Made by a program: the position numbers and the translations under genes
Shown: positions 18,545 to 28,341 of the stretch, piece after piece
Layout of the letters: each line of letters starts with the position of its first letter
How positions within the stretch are numbered: position 1 is the stretch's first letter
From: Marinilactibacillus piezotolerans
GTDB lineage: Bacteria; Bacillota; Bacilli; Lactobacillales; Carnobacteriaceae_A
Length of the DNA: 64,000 bases
Assembly (NCBI RefSeq): GCF_900114235.1
Contig: NZ_FOSJ01000007.1
Location: 1 to 64,000 of the forward strand
Direction of reading: 5' to 3'
The notes under the pieces: model-generated
The model's input: only the letters and a program-made list of their open reading frames with translations
Told to the model about the DNA's origin: nothing
The model's database searches: none

Positions 18545-19300
18545 ATGAAATTGATATCTTGGAACGTAAATGGCTTACGTGCAATTGTTCAAAAAGATTT
18601 TCTGAATCAATTCAAAGATCTAGATGCTGATTTTTTCTGCTTACAAGAAATCAAACTGCAAGAAGGACAAATCGACTTGGAATTTGATGGATATACTTCA
18701 TATTGGAATTATGCAGATAAAAAAGGGTATTCTGGAACAGCTATCTATACTAAATATGATCCAACAAAGGTTATCTATGGAATCGGTATTGATGAACATG
18801 ATTCAGAAGGTAGAGTAATCACCTTAGAGTATGATGATTACTTCATTGTTACTTGCTATACTCCTAATTCTCAGTCAGAATTGAAGCGTATTGATTATCG
18901 TTTACGCTGGGAAAGAGACTTTCAGGCTTATATTCGGTCCCTTAATTCTGCAAAACCGGTAATTTTATGTGGAGATCTAAATGTGGCTCATAAAGATATA
19001 GACTTAAAAAATCCTGATAATAATCGCAGCAGTGCTGGATTTTCTGATGAAGAACGTTCTCAGTTTACAGCATTCTTGCAAAGTGGATTTATAGATACTT
19101 TCCGCTACTTCTATCCTGACCAAGAGGAGATCTATTCTTGGTGGAATTACCGATTTGGAGCTAGAAAGCGAAATGCAGGATGGCGTATTGATTACTTTAT
19201 AGTTTCAAAACCGTTAGAAGACAAATTAGTAGATGCTAAGATCCATACTAACTATACCGGTTCAGATCATTGTCCCGTAGAACTACAGATAGACTTATAA
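18545..19300 (+). CDS. exoA: Exodeoxyribonuclease III (AP endonuclease)
   Basis: This 251-residue enzyme of the ExoIII/AP endonuclease family cuts DNA at abasic sites in base excision repair. Motifs are ISWNVNGLRA at the start, FFCLQEIKLQ (catalytic Glu), CYTPNSQ, CGDLNVAHKDIDLKNP and GSDHCPVELQ (catalytic Asp-His). I place the start at ATG 18545, 8 bp after GGAGG. An in-frame TTG at 18530 overlaps that ribosome site and is unlikely. It converges on the SulP gene. Confidence 0.93.
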   Translation: MKLISWNVNGLRAIVQKDFLNQFKDLDADFFCLQEIKLQEGQIDLEFDGYTSYWNYADKKGYSGTAIYTKYDPTKVIYGIGIDEHDSEGRVITLEYDDYFIVTCYTPNSQSELKRIDYRLRWERDFQAYIRSLNSAKPVILCGDLNVAHKDIDLKNPDNNRSSAGFSDEERSQFTAFLQSGFIDTFRYFYPDQEEIYSWWNYRFGARKRNAGWRIDYFIVSKPLEDKLVDAKIHTNYTGSDHCPVELQIDL

Positions 19301-19305
19301 AAACA

Positions 19306-19338
19306 AAAGACTTTCTTGAGAAATTCAAGAAAGTCTTT
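19306..19338. terminator. Bidirectional terminator between exoA and the SulP gene
   Basis: A 14 bp perfect stem (19306-19319 with 19325-19338) has a 5 nt loop. The SulP stop lies 7 bp further on, so both converging genes can use it. Confidence 0.85.
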
Positions 19339-19344
19339 GTGCTT

Positions 19345-20946
19345 TTATACATATGGATATTCAATAATTTCAGCTTCAGCTTCATCTATCACAACAGACG
19401 TAAAGGCATTTGCATTATGGAACATTCTCTTACAATCTTCACTAAGACGAACGATCTTAAACGTTTTACCCGCATCTTCATAACGCTTTGTGATGGAGCT
19501 GATCGATTCAACAGCCGAATAATCTGAAACTTTAGCATATTTCAAATCTAGAATAACTTTATCTGGGTCATTATCAACATCGAAAAGTTCTTTGAAATTT
19601 AATACAGATCCAAAAAATAATGTACCATTGATTTTATATGTTTTTTCTCCGACATTCGTTTCTTCAACATTAGCATATATAACTTTCCCTTTTTCCCAGG
19701 CAAAAATTAAAGCTGAAACAATAACGCCTGCAATAACTGCTGTGGCTAAATCAGCAAAAATTGTAATAACAGATACGACTATCACGACAAGGATATCCTG
19801 TGCAGGAACTTTTCCCTTGTATCGTAAACTTTCCCATTTAAAAGTTCCAACTACAACCATAAACATTACTCCAACAAGTCCAGCTAAAGGAATAGCATTA
19901 ATGAAACCTGAACCAAACATAATGAAAAACATCAACGCAGATGCAGCTACAATTCCAGATAAGCGATGTCTCCCGCCAGACTTAATATTTATGATGGATT
20001 GACCGATCATCGCATCTCCTCCCGTACCGCCGAAAAACCCATTAACGGTATTAGCAAGTCCTTGTGCAATAATTTCCTTATTCGTTCTTCCTCTTGTATT
20101 TGTCATTTCATCAAGCACTTGTAAGGTTAAGACCGCTTCTGTCAGTCCAACTAACCCGCCAATTACAGCATAAGGGGTAATAATACTTAATGTTTCAAGG
20201 TTTAAAGGTACTTGTGGAATATGAAACTCTGGTAATCCTCCTACAATTTCCATACCGGCAAAGTCTTGAACATTCTGAAGATGAATACCATATGATCCTA
20301 ATACAACTGCAATGATCGTCATTACAACGATTGCAACCAAACTTGAAGGAATCGCTTTGGTGAATTTAGGAATAAAGTGAATCATCAGCATAGTGAATCC
20401 TACAAAAGCAATCATGAGTGTTAGATCAACCCCTTACATCCAAACTGATTCTGTTACAGATACACCATCCACTTCTGTTACTTGATTAACTTTAAATTGA
20501 TCTAATTGAGCTATAAAAATTACAATAGATAGTCCATTTAAAAACCCTAGCATAACTGGATATGGAATTATTCTTGCATATTTACCTAATTTTAAAAGTC
20601 CTATACTGACTTGAATAATACCCACTAACAACACCGTCGCAAAAAGATATTCCAGCCCATGTGTTGCAACTAATGATGCAAACACAACTGCCATTGCTGC
20701 TGTAGAAGAACTGATCATTCCAGGTCTTCCGGTAAATATTGCCGCAACTAATCCAATGATAAAAGCAGTCTGCAAACTAAGTATTGGACTGACACCTGCT
20801 ACAAATGCAAAAGCGATCGATTCTGGAATCAGTGCTAAAGCAACTGTTAGTCCTGATAACACATCATTTTTAGCTGCTGACTTATTATCTTTTAAAAATT
20901 GCAATGGTCGAAACCTACCATTCTTCAACAAACTATTATTTCCCAT
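19345..20946 (-). pseudogene. SulP family anion permease, interrupted by an in-frame TAA
   Basis: The two pieces read as one SulP-type transporter of about 533 residues in a single frame, broken only by TAA at 20436-20434. The upstream part (20946-20434) ends VTESVWM-stop and the downstream part continues GVDLTLMIAFVGF in the same frame without any shift. A C-to-T change in CAA (Gln) would explain it. The first part has the N-terminal helices ([20 protein letters not shown]). The second has the rest of the membrane domain and a C-terminal STAS domain (about the last 100 residues). The family moves sulfate, bicarbonate or other anions. It may be inactive, read through, or a sequencing error. 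An ATG at 20415 could restart the second part, but no strong ribosome site is apparent. Confidence 0.85.
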
Positions 20947-21149
20947 TCTATTCTCTCCTTTTTCAGCTATTCTATCCTAGCAGCTGCAATTAAACATGTT
21001 AACACATAAATTATTTAAAACAATGAAAAAATCACTTATAAGTGAATAAGTTAATTTTTAAGTGTTTCCATTATGAGAGTTCTCTTTTTTTAACCTGTTA
21101 TTCATGCTATCATGTCTCTAGTATGTAAAAACTCAATCGAGGTGCTTTT

Positions 21150-21449
21150 ATGGAAATCGGACCCAGAATCAAAGAACTTAGAATCGCTTCAAATATGACA
21201 GCCAAAGAATTAGCGCACAAAATCGACATATCTCCTTCATTCATTTCAGCAATCGAACATAATTCTACTAAACTATCTTTAAAGACTTTGGAGCATCTCT
21301 GTGAAGCATTAAATGTCAGTCTGGCAGAATTTTTCAATGACGAGATCAGCCCCATCGAGAAAAAATTGATTTCATTGATTCAATCTTTACCCGAAGAAAA
21401 GCAGTATGATCTATTGAAATTTTTAGATGGTTTAGTTATTAAAAGATAA
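21150..21449 (+). CDS. Small XRE-family helix-turn-helix regulator
   Basis: This is a 99-residue protein with an HTH_3 domain at about 5-62. The first helices are RIKELRIASNMTAKELAHKI and the recognition part is DISPSFISAIEHNSTKLSLKTL. A short C-terminal helical tail may serve dimerisation, as in SinR-like proteins. The start ATG follows GAGGTG. It is divergent from the broken SulP gene, with 200 bp between, so it may act on that promoter or its own; no operator was resolved. The target is unknown. Confidence 0.8.
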   Translation: MEIGPRIKELRIASNMTAKELAHKIDISPSFISAIEHNSTKLSLKTLEHLCEALNVSLAEFFNDEISPIEKKLISLIQSLPEEKQYDLLKFLDGLVIKR

Positions 21450-21486
21450 ATATATATCACTTTAAAATATGTAAAATTTAAATATC

Positions 21487-21515
21487 TTGCTTTTAAACAT
21501 ATACTTTTATATAAT
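21487..21515 (+). promoter_or_regulatory. Promoter of the riboswitch-ATPase unit
   Basis: TTGCTT (21487-21492), 17 bp spacer and a perfect TATAAT (21510-21515) place the transcript start near 21522. That is just ahead of the riboswitch aptamer. Confidence 0.75.
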
Positions 21516-21529
21516 GAGTTCGACAATAA

Positions 21530-21664
21530 AATATGCTTACGGGAGTAACTTGCAGTGCAAACTGTTACAGTGCCACCAACCGTAGATAGTTCATATCTGC
21601 TGGTGCTGTATTAAATAGTGAGACGTATGCGGAGATTTTCCAACTCCGCATACGTCTTTTTCTA
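21530..21664 (+). promoter_or_regulatory. yybP-ykoY (Mn2+-sensing) riboswitch with terminator
   Basis: The aptamer shows the yybP-ykoY hallmarks: the 5' box CGGGAGTAAC (21540-21549), a pair of helical arms with CCACCAACCG and GCTGGTGCTG, and the 3' box AGTGAGAC (21617-21624). CTTAC (21536-21540) can pair with GTGAG (21618-21622) to close P1. It is followed by a 13 bp perfect terminator, GACGTATGCGGAG (21622-21634) with 21644-21656, and a T run. The 3' box overlaps the terminator's 5' arm, so ligand binding would prevent termination. This fits the known Mn2+-ON behaviour of the class. The controlled gene is the P-type ATPase at 21706. Confidence 0.88.
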
Positions 21665-21705
21665 TCTATTAGGTACCCTAAAACAGAAGAGAAAGGATTA
21701 AATGA

Positions 21706-24351
21706 ATGAATTTTTATCAGCAATCCCCTGAAGATGTATTATCTTCTTTAAACACGACCGACAAAGGTTTAACTTCTGAGGAGGTTAAGAAGAAACAAGA
21801 GGAACATGGTTACAATGAATTAGAACAAAAAGATCGTCAATCCTTATTTTCATTATTTATTGACAGCTTCAAAGATCCTATGGTTATCGTTCTACTGATT
21901 GTTGCCATTATACAAATCGTTTTAGGAGAGACAATCGAATCTATTATCATCCTTACGGTTCTGATTATCAATTCTATTTTAAGCGTAGTTCAAACTCGAA
22001 AAGCAGAGGATTCATTAGCTTCGTTGAGAGACATGGCTGCGCCATCTGCAACAGTGGTTCGTAATAATAGCACACAGAGTGTTCCTTCTAAAGAGATCGT
22101 AGCAGGGGATATCGTTATTCTTGAAGCCGGAAACAATGTCCCGGCTGATGGTCGCTTACTCGAAGCTGAGTCTTTACAAGTTGAAGAAGGCGCCTTAACT
22201 GGGGAATCTGTTCCTTCTGACAAAGAAGCGATTATGATCAGCGAAGAAACTGCTTTAGCCGATCGAAAAAATATGGTCTATAGTGGAACGCTTGTGACTT
22301 ATGGTCGTGCTCGTTACGTAGTTACTGGAATTGGTAAAGAAACCGAAATGGGCAAAGTTGCTGAACTGATACAAAACGTATCTGCTAAGCAAACTCCACT
22401 CCAACGTAAGTTAGAATCCTTCAGTAAAAAATTAGGATTTGTGATTCTTGGTTTATCAGTATTGATCTTTGCAATTCAGGCATTCAGAATTTTCACTGGT
22501 GAGGGACCTGAAGATCTGCAAATTGAGTTACTCAATGCTTTCATGTTTGCAATTGCTGTAGCTGTTGCCGCTATTCCAGAAGCATTACAATCCATCGTAA
22601 CTATTGTATTGTCTGTTGGAACAAATAAAATGGCGAAAAAACATGCTATTATACGTAAACTTCCAGCTGTAGAAACCTTGGGATCAACAGGTGTCATCTG
22701 TACAGATAAAACAGGCACATTAACTCAAAATAAAATGACTGTTGTACAAGCTTACCTTCCCGAACACAAACAAGAACTCTATTCATCTGAACCAACTGAT
22801 TGGTCCTTTGGTGAAAATAGATTAAATCAGATCGCTGTATTAGCAAATGACTCTTCTTTAAATGAAGAAGGCGAAGCAAGTGGCGACCCAACTGAAGTTG
22901 CTCTAATTAATTACAGTAATAAAATCGGACTGCCATTTTCTGATTTACGTAATAAATTTCCTAGAATTGAAGAATTACCTTTTGACTCAAGCCGTAAATT
23001 AATGTCTACTTTACAAGAAATTGATGGTGAAAAGCTTTTACTAACTAAAGGTGGTCCGGATGTCGTATTCAAACGCTGTTCAAAAATTTTGATCAATGGC
23101 GAAGTTGTAGAAATGACAGAAGAGTATTCCAAAACACTTTATGAAAAAAATGAAGAGTATTCTAATCAAGCTTATCGCGTATTAGCGTTTGCCTATAGAC
23201 CATTATCTAAAGAAGCGTTAGATTTAGAAGATGAAAATGATCTTATTTTCGTAGGTCTGCTTGCTATGATTGATCCACCAAGAGAAGAAGTTTCTCAGGC
23301 AATCAAAGAAGCAGCAGAAGCTGGCATTCGTACAGTTATGATTACAGGTGACCATAAAACAACCGCTCGTGCAATTGCTCTTGATTTGAACTTGTTCAAA
23401 GAAGATGATATTGCTTTGACCGGTCAAGAACTAGATGCTTTATCTGAAGAAGAGTTAATGGAAAAATTAGAACATATCAGTGTTTATGCACGTGTTACTC
23501 CAGAAAACAAAATCAGAATTGTTCAAGCTTGGCAAAACAAAGACCAAATTACTGCAATGACGGGAGACGGAGTAAATGATGCTCCTGCCCTTAAACAGGC
23601 AGATATCGGAATCGCAATGGGAAGCGGAACAGATGTGTCGAAAGATGCTTCTGCTATGATCCTGACAGATGATAATTTTGTTTCTATCGTAAGTGCTGTT
23701 GCCGTTGGTCGAAATGTTTACAGTAACATCAAAAAAGCAATTGCCTACTTGTTCTCAGGTAACTTAGGTGCTGTTGTTGCCATCATTGCTGCGCTACTCA
23801 TGAATTGGATCAACCCATTCACAGCTTTGCAGTTATTGTTTATCAACTTAGTGAACGATTCCATTCCAGCTATTGCTTTAGGAATGGAAAAAGAAGAACC
23901 ACATATTATGAAACAAAACCCAAGAGATCCTAACGAAGGGATTTTTACTGGTCAGACCTTACAATCTGTCATCTTAAGAGGATTTACAATTGGTATAGCT
24001 GTTATCATTTCTCAAGCTCTTGGAATTTACTATTTCGATTCACCAGAAATCAGTGTAGCTATGGCATTTACCACATTGATTTTATCAAGAACTTTACAAG
24101 TATTCCCTGCTCGTTCGAATACTCAAACATCATTACAGGCAGGGTTCTTTTCAAATAAATATGTTGTTGGAGCATTTGCAGTATGTATGACACTTTATGG
24201 AATTACCATGCTTCCATTTATACGTCCAATTTTTGATATTCCAAGTACATTTGGATTAACAGAGTGGTCAATTGCGGCCGGTCTTGCACTAGCAACTACG
24301 ATTATTCTAGAATTAAAAAAACTTGTCTTTCCATCAAAATTAGCTGATTAG
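21706..24351 (+). CDS. P-type cation ATPase (PII class), probable Mn2+/Ca2+ exporter
   Basis: This is an 881-residue P2-type ATPase. In order it has an N-terminal cation-ATPase domain, actuator motif LTGESVPSD (about 164-172), the M4 motif IPEALQS, phosphorylation site CTDKTGTLTQNKM (Asp near residue 333), hinge MTGDGVNDAPALKQADIG and the M6 segment NLVNDSIPAIALG. PEAL in M4 and N-x-x-N-D in M6 resemble Ca2+/Mn2+ pumps of the PMR1/YoaB group rather than heavy-metal P1B pumps. The Mn2+ riboswitch upstream argues for Mn2+ export, as for YoaB in Lactococcus. AGAGAAAGG precedes the ATG. Ca2+ as an additional substrate cannot be excluded. Confidence 0.9.
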   Translation: MNFYQQSPEDVLSSLNTTDKGLTSEEVKKKQEEHGYNELEQKDRQSLFSLFIDSFKDPMVIVLLIVAIIQIVLGETIESIIILTVLIINSILSVVQTRKAEDSLASLRDMAAPSATVVRNNSTQSVPSKEIVAGDIVILEAGNNVPADGRLLEAESLQVEEGALTGESVPSDKEAIMISEETALADRKNMVYSGTLVTYGRARYVVTGIGKETEMGKVAELIQNVSAKQTPLQRKLESFSKKLGFVILGLSVLIFAIQAFRIFTGEGPEDLQIELLNAFMFAIAVAVAAIPEALQSIVTIVLSVGTNKMAKKHAIIRKLPAVETLGSTGVICTDKTGTLTQNKMTVVQAYLPEHKQELYSSEPTDWSFGENRLNQIAVLANDSSLNEEGEASGDPTEVALINYSNKIGLPFSDLRNKFPRIEELPFDSSRKLMSTLQEIDGEKLLLTKGGPDVVFKRCSKILINGEVVEMTEEYSKTLYEKNEEYSNQAYRVLAFAYRPLSKEALDLEDENDLIFVGLLAMIDPPREEVSQAIKEAAEAGIRTVMITGDHKTTARAIALDLNLFKEDDIALTGQELDALSEEELMEKLEHISVYARVTPENKIRIVQAWQNKDQITAMTGDGVNDAPALKQADIGIAMGSGTDVSKDASAMILTDDNFVSIVSAVAVGRNVYSNIKKAIAYLFSGNLGAVVAIIAALLMNWINPFTALQLLFINLVNDSIPAIALGMEKEEPHIMKQNPRDPNEGIFTGQTLQSVILRGFTIGIAVIISQALGIYYFDSPEISVAMAFTTLILSRTLQVFPARSNTQTSLQAGFFSNKYVVGAFAVCMTLYGITMLPFIRPIFDIPSTFGLTEWSIAAGLALATTIILELKKLVFPSKLAD

Positions 24352-24385
24352 TTCTAACTATCGGCTGATACAAATATTTCAAAAA

Positions 24386-24425
24386 GCCACTAGAGAAATC
24401 ATTTTCTGATTTCTCTAGTGGCTTT
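24386..24425. terminator. Terminator after the P-type ATPase
   Basis: A 15 bp stem, GCCACTAGAGAAATC (24386-24400) with its complement (24408-24422), is preceded by A's and followed by TTTTT. Confidence 0.9.
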
Positions 24426-24554
24426 TTCGTCTAAATCTTAAAGCCAAATCCTACAATTAAAAAAGTGTTATATCCATGTTACACTGTTAGTAGAGACACT
24501 ATTGTTTACCCATAAAGTTATTCAATAGGATTACATAACTAGGAGAGAGAATAT

Positions 24555-25172
24555 ATGAAACATTCAAAAGTATTTTTATTAAGTGTATCAACCTCTACTT
24601 TATTTTTCCTTTCAGCTTGTCAACAGACTGATGATACTATTGATACAAATAGTCAGTCAGCTGATTCTCAACAGGCGAAAGAAGAACAGGAAATAGTTGA
24701 ACGACAGACCGATGCACCTGAATCAGAAGATGTGAGTTCAAATATTCCTGATAATACAGAAAGCAAATCAAATTCGACGTCTCACGATGTAGCAGCTGAT
24801 TCTAACCAAACTACTAGGCTAAAAGAAGAATATATGGCAAAACTTGAAGATGAAAAAGAACAAACAGAAGAATTAAGAGCGAATCCTTCTGACTCTTCTA
24901 CATATGCTATGAAAGAAATTGAAGGAAACCTTTTCGATACTTGGGACAGACTTTTGAATGAAATTTATGGCGTCTTAGAAACCCAGCTTTCTACTGAAGT
25001 TATGGCATCCTTAAGAGTAGAACAGCGTGAATGGATTAAGTACCGCGATAATACTGCAAAAAAATCTTCTTTAAAATACGAAGGAGGTACTCAAGAACAG
25101 CTTGAGTATGTAGCTGTTGAAAATAACTTAACAATGGATAGATGCTTTGAATTAGTAAAAAAATATATGTAA
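24555..25172 (+). CDS. LprI-like (DUF1311) lipoprotein
   Basis: This 205-residue secreted lipoprotein has the lipobox FFLSAC with Cys22. A polar Ser/Glu/Asp-rich linker (about 23-95) follows, then a C-terminal helical domain with NEIYGVLETQLSTEVMASL and EQREWIKYRDNTAK. That pattern (N-x-x-Y...L...Q..W...R) is typical of the DUF1311/LprI lysozyme-inhibitor-like family, including the late Cys in MDRCFELVKKY. A function against host or environmental lysozyme is an inference from the family name; many members are uncharacterised. AGGAGAGAG precedes the ATG. Confidence 0.75.
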   Translation: MKHSKVFLLSVSTSTLFFLSACQQTDDTIDTNSQSADSQQAKEEQEIVERQTDAPESEDVSSNIPDNTESKSNSTSHDVAADSNQTTRLKEEYMAKLEDEKEQTEELRANPSDSSTYAMKEIEGNLFDTWDRLLNEIYGVLETQLSTEVMASLRVEQREWIKYRDNTAKKSSLKYEGGTQEQLEYVAVENNLTMDRCFELVKKYM

Positions 25173-25199
25173 TACTTTACTTTTTTATCCAAACAACGA

Positions 25200-25230
25200 A
25201 AAGCCTGAAGACTGCAAATCTTCAGGCTTT
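25200..25230. terminator. Bidirectional terminator between the lipoprotein and GH4 genes
   Basis: AAAGCCTGAAGA (25200-25211) pairs perfectly with 25219-25230 in the gap between two converging genes. Confidence 0.85.
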
Positions 25231-25241
25231 CCATATATATT

Positions 25242-26657
25242 TTATACTTTTTTTTTAACGTTTGTTTTCATCAATTCATCAACATTCTGAACTGTTTCAG
25301 GTTGGTTTTCTTCAATATCTCTGATTTTGTCAGCGAATTGTGGAAGGTATTCTTTATGTGCATAAAGCATCTCATCTAGAACCGTTTTAGCAATTGTTCC
25401 GCCTGGAATCAACGGATTAACAGTGAAGGCTTGTAAGGCAGCACCGTAATTTCCTTCGATTGCAGCTCTAATAACTGTTTCTTCCATTCCTTTCATATTC
25501 TGGATGATGCCCCGAGCTCCAGCGTTAGGGAATTCTCCCCAGTTGTATGGTTCAAATCCGTGAGCCGTTACAACACCTGATACTTCAACTGCACAGTCAT
25601 ATGGTAAATCAGTGATTGTACCATTATTTTTAGTTGATACAACCATCTCAGTATGTTTATCATTTTGGATTGAAGCAATGATCTCACATGCTGCATCGCT
25701 ATAATGCGTTCCGCCACGTTGGGATAGTTCTTCTGGTTTATGATCCAATTCCGGATCTTTGTATAGTTCAAATAAACGCGCTTCCGTTTCTTTAACAACC
25801 TGTGCTCTAGTCTCACCATTTTCAAATTCTTCAATTGAATGTTCCAGCATTTCATCTTCAATATAATAGTAACGATGGTATCCACAAGGCAACATATGCA
25901 AATCTTGAATTTGTTCATAATGGAATAATGCACTGTGAATATTCTTCAAATGATTATCATCTTCATTCTGATTAGGTCCATAAATCAAGTCGATCAAATC
26001 ATCCGTCCGCTCTTTACCTGATTTATCCCAGACTTTATGCCAGTGGAAATGGTTAATTCCTGCAAATTTGAAGAAAAGATCTTCTTTTGGCAACTCTAGT
26101 TTTTCTGAAGCTGTTTTAACGTGCCCGATTGGTACGTTACATAATCCTACTGTTTTTTCCCAACCACCATGTTTGATAGCTGCTTCTGTTACCATACCTG
26201 CCGGATTGGTAAAGTTAACCAGCCAAGCATCCGGACACTGCACCTTCATATCTTCAATAATGTCTAAGATAACTGGTATTGTACGGAATGCTTTAAAGAT
26301 TCCCCCTGCACCATTCGTTTCTTGACCTAAGATCCCATGAGATAATGGAATTCTTTCATCTTTTACACGAGCATTCAATAGCCCTACGCGAAATTGAGTC
26401 GTAACAAAGTCAGCATCTTTTAAAGCTGTTTTACGGTCTAATGTTAAGGTTACAGTCCAGTCAAGACCTGCTGCTTCTACCATCCTCTTAGCCATAGCTC
26501 CAACGATTTCAAGTTTTTCTTTACCATCTTCAATGTCTACCAGAACAATTTCTTTAATTGGAAGTTCATCTTTACGTAAAATATACCCTTCGATTAATTC
26601 CGGAGTGTAGCTTGATCCTCCACCAATTGTAACGATTTTTAATCCATCTTTTGCCAT
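25242..26657 (-). CDS. GH4 family 6-phospho-beta-glucosidase
   Basis: This is a 471-residue glycoside hydrolase of family 4, which uses NAD+ and a divalent metal for a redox-assisted cleavage. The NAD-binding motif is IVTIGGGSSYTPELIEGY. NFTNPAGM and the metal-ligand cysteine motif GLCNVPIGH are present, as is GINHFHWH, which supplies the metal-binding histidine. The overall match is to the LicH/BglT/CelF type acting on phosphorylated beta-glucosides, although GH4 substrate calls from sequence alone are not certain. The PTS IIB/IIA pair at 60679-61372 could make such substrates but is 34 kb away. A cre-like site lies upstream. Confidence 0.85.
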   Translation of the reverse strand: MAKDGLKIVTIGGGSSYTPELIEGYILRKDELPIKEIVLVDIEDGKEKLEIVGAMAKRMVEAAGLDWTVTLTLDRKTALKDADFVTTQFRVGLLNARVKDERIPLSHGILGQETNGAGGIFKAFRTIPVILDIIEDMKVQCPDAWLVNFTNPAGMVTEAAIKHGGWEKTVGLCNVPIGHVKTASEKLELPKEDLFFKFAGINHFHWHKVWDKSGKERTDDLIDLIYGPNQNEDDNHLKNIHSALFHYEQIQDLHMLPCGYHRYYYIEDEMLEHSIEEFENGETRAQVVKETEARLFELYKDPELDHKPEELSQRGGTHYSDAACEIIASIQNDKHTEMVVSTKNNGTITDLPYDCAVEVSGVVTAHGFEPYNWGEFPNAGARGIIQNMKGMEETVIRAAIEGNYGAALQAFTVNPLIPGGTIAKTVLDEMLYAHKEYLPQFADKIRDIEENQPETVQNVDELMKTNVKKKV

Positions 26658-26690
26658 TGTTCATTTCCTCCTTAGGTAAAAACAATAATC

Positions 26691-26704
26691 GAAAAACGCT
26701 TTCA
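26691..26704 (-). promoter_or_regulatory. Possible cre (CcpA) site upstream of the GH4 gene
   Basis: The minus strand reads TGAAAGCGTTTTTC, which fits the cre consensus except at the last two positions. It lies 33 bp before the GH4 start, where CcpA binding would block transcription in the presence of preferred sugars. Confidence 0.5.
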
Positions 26705-26798
26705 ATTCTTTACATACTTACTGTATTCTATGTAATGGTTTACACACAAGCCTATTTATTATTTTATTTGAAAAAAATTTATCCTACATCACTCAAAA

Positions 26799-26832
26799 AG
26801 AGTAAGCCGGGAATGATTCCCAAACTTACTCT
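26799..26832 (-). terminator. Terminator after glyA
   Basis: AGAGTAAG (26799-26806) pairs with CTTACTCT (26825-26832). An inner GGGAAT/ATTCCC pair extends it, and a T run follows on the minus strand. It ends 8 bp from the glyA stop. Confidence 0.8.
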
Positions 26833-26840
26833 AAAAGATT

Positions 26841-28064
26841 TTATTTATATAAAGGATACTGCTTAGTCAATTCGCGAACTTCTATTTTAATCTCATTTAA
26901 TACGTCATCATTATATTGATTTTCAAGTGTTTTAATAATTAATTTCGCAACTTTCTTACTTGCTTCTTCATCAAATCCTCTGGTTGTAATAGCAGGCGTA
27001 CCGATACGAATTCCACTGGTTTTAAATGGACTTAATGTCTCATATGGTATTGTATTTTTATTAACAGTAATACCTACTGTATCCAGTAACGCTTCAGCTT
27101 GTTTTCCGTTCATCTCAAAGTTAGTTACTTCAAGCAATAACAAGTGATTGTCTGTTCCACCACTGATTACGCGGCCTATAGATTCTTTGAATACTTCAGC
27201 CATGATTTGAGCATTTTTGATGATTTGCTGCGTGTATGTTTTAAACTCAGGCTGCAGTGCTTCTTTAAAAGCAACTGCTTTTGCAGCAATGACATGCTCA
27301 AGGGGACCACCTTGAATCCCGGGGAAGATGGCACTGTTCAACCGTTTAGCATATTCTTCTTTAGCTAAGATCAAGCCACCTCTTGGACCTCTTAATGTTT
27401 TATGTGTAGTACTCGTTACAACATCTGCATAAGGAACTGGATTTGGATGTTCTCCAGTAGCGATCAGTCCCGCAATATGAGCCATGTCAACCATTAAAAT
27501 TGCGCCTACTTCATCTGCAATCTCTCTGAATCTCTGGAAGTCAATTTCTCTTGGATAAGCGCTATAGCCTGTGATAATCAATTTTGGTTTATGCTCCAAA
27601 GCCAGTTCACGAACTTGTTTGAAATCAATGGTTTCTGTTTCTTTATCTACACCATAAGGAACAACGTTATATAACTTTCCACTGAAATTCACTTGTGAAC
27701 CGTGAGTCAAATGTCCTCCATGTGACAAATCCATTCCCATATAGGTATCTCCAGGTTCTAAAAAAGTCTGAAAAATCGCCATATTTGCTTGAGAACCTGA
27801 ATGAGGTTGAACATTTGCATATTCAGCGCCAAACAGTTTTTTTACTCGCTCAATAGCTAAATTCTCAACAATATCGACAAATTTGCAGCCTCCATAATAT
27901 CTTTTGCCTGGATAACCTTCTGCGTATTTATTGGTCAGTACGCTTCCCTGTGCTTTCATCACCTCTTGAGAAACAAAGTTTTCGGAAGCAATCAGTTCAA
28001 TATTTTCTTCTTGTCTCTTTTTCTCTTGTTCTATAGCATCAAATACTTCTTGGTCAAAACTCAA
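26841..28064 (-). CDS. glyA: Serine hydroxymethyltransferase
   Basis: This 407-residue PLP enzyme converts serine and tetrahydrofolate to glycine and methylene-THF. Motifs are [13 protein letters not shown] at the start, [26 protein letters not shown] and the PLP-lysine motif [15 protein letters not shown] choose TTG at 28064 as the start: GAAGGAG lies 9 bp upstream and the protein then begins [14 protein letters not shown], as in homologues. An in-frame upstream start at 28145 adds 27 residues unlike the family. It stands alone between terminated units. With kbl/tdh it gives the cell two routes to glycine. Confidence 0.93.
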   Translation of the reverse strand: MSFDQEVFDAIEQEKKRQEENIELIASENFVSQEVMKAQGSVLTNKYAEGYPGKRYYGGCKFVDIVENLAIERVKKLFGAEYANVQPHSGSQANMAIFQTFLEPGDTYMGMDLSHGGHLTHGSQVNFSGKLYNVVPYGVDKETETIDFKQVRELALEHKPKLIITGYSAYPREIDFQRFREIADEVGAILMVDMAHIAGLIATGEHPNPVPYADVVTSTTHKTLRGPRGGLILAKEEYAKRLNSAIFPGIQGGPLEHVIAAKAVAFKEALQPEFKTYTQQIIKNAQIMAEVFKESIGRVISGGTDNHLLLLEVTNFEMNGKQAEALLDTVGITVNKNTIPYETLSPFKTSGIRIGTPAITTRGFDEEASKKVAKLIIKTLENQYNDDVLNEIKIEVRELTKQYPLYK

Positions 28065-28341
28065 TGCACACAACTCCTTCATGTGATATAAAAAGAGTAT
28101 AGCATAGTGAAACGATTCAGACTTATAATCTTGAAAATTTATCAATGAAAAATCATGATTATTCGGGTATGGAAACTTAAAGGTATATTTAAGAAATAGA
28201 GCTTATAGGAAATTAATTTAAGCTTATTTTACTATTGAAACATGTCTGATTCATGGTATACTTTATAAGAATACACGTTCGTTTTAGACAGATATTTTAA
28301 TAGATCAACTTAACCGCTCACTTAGAAAAGGCAGGGATATA

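Noticed and set aside
20414..20440. Frameshift in the SulP gene
   Set aside because: Both parts are in the same frame; the break is a single TAA, not an insertion or deletion.
28146..28341. Purine-type or other riboswitch in the gap between glyA and the exonuclease gene
   Set aside because: No conserved aptamer boxes or terminator hairpin were seen; the sequence is only AT-rich.
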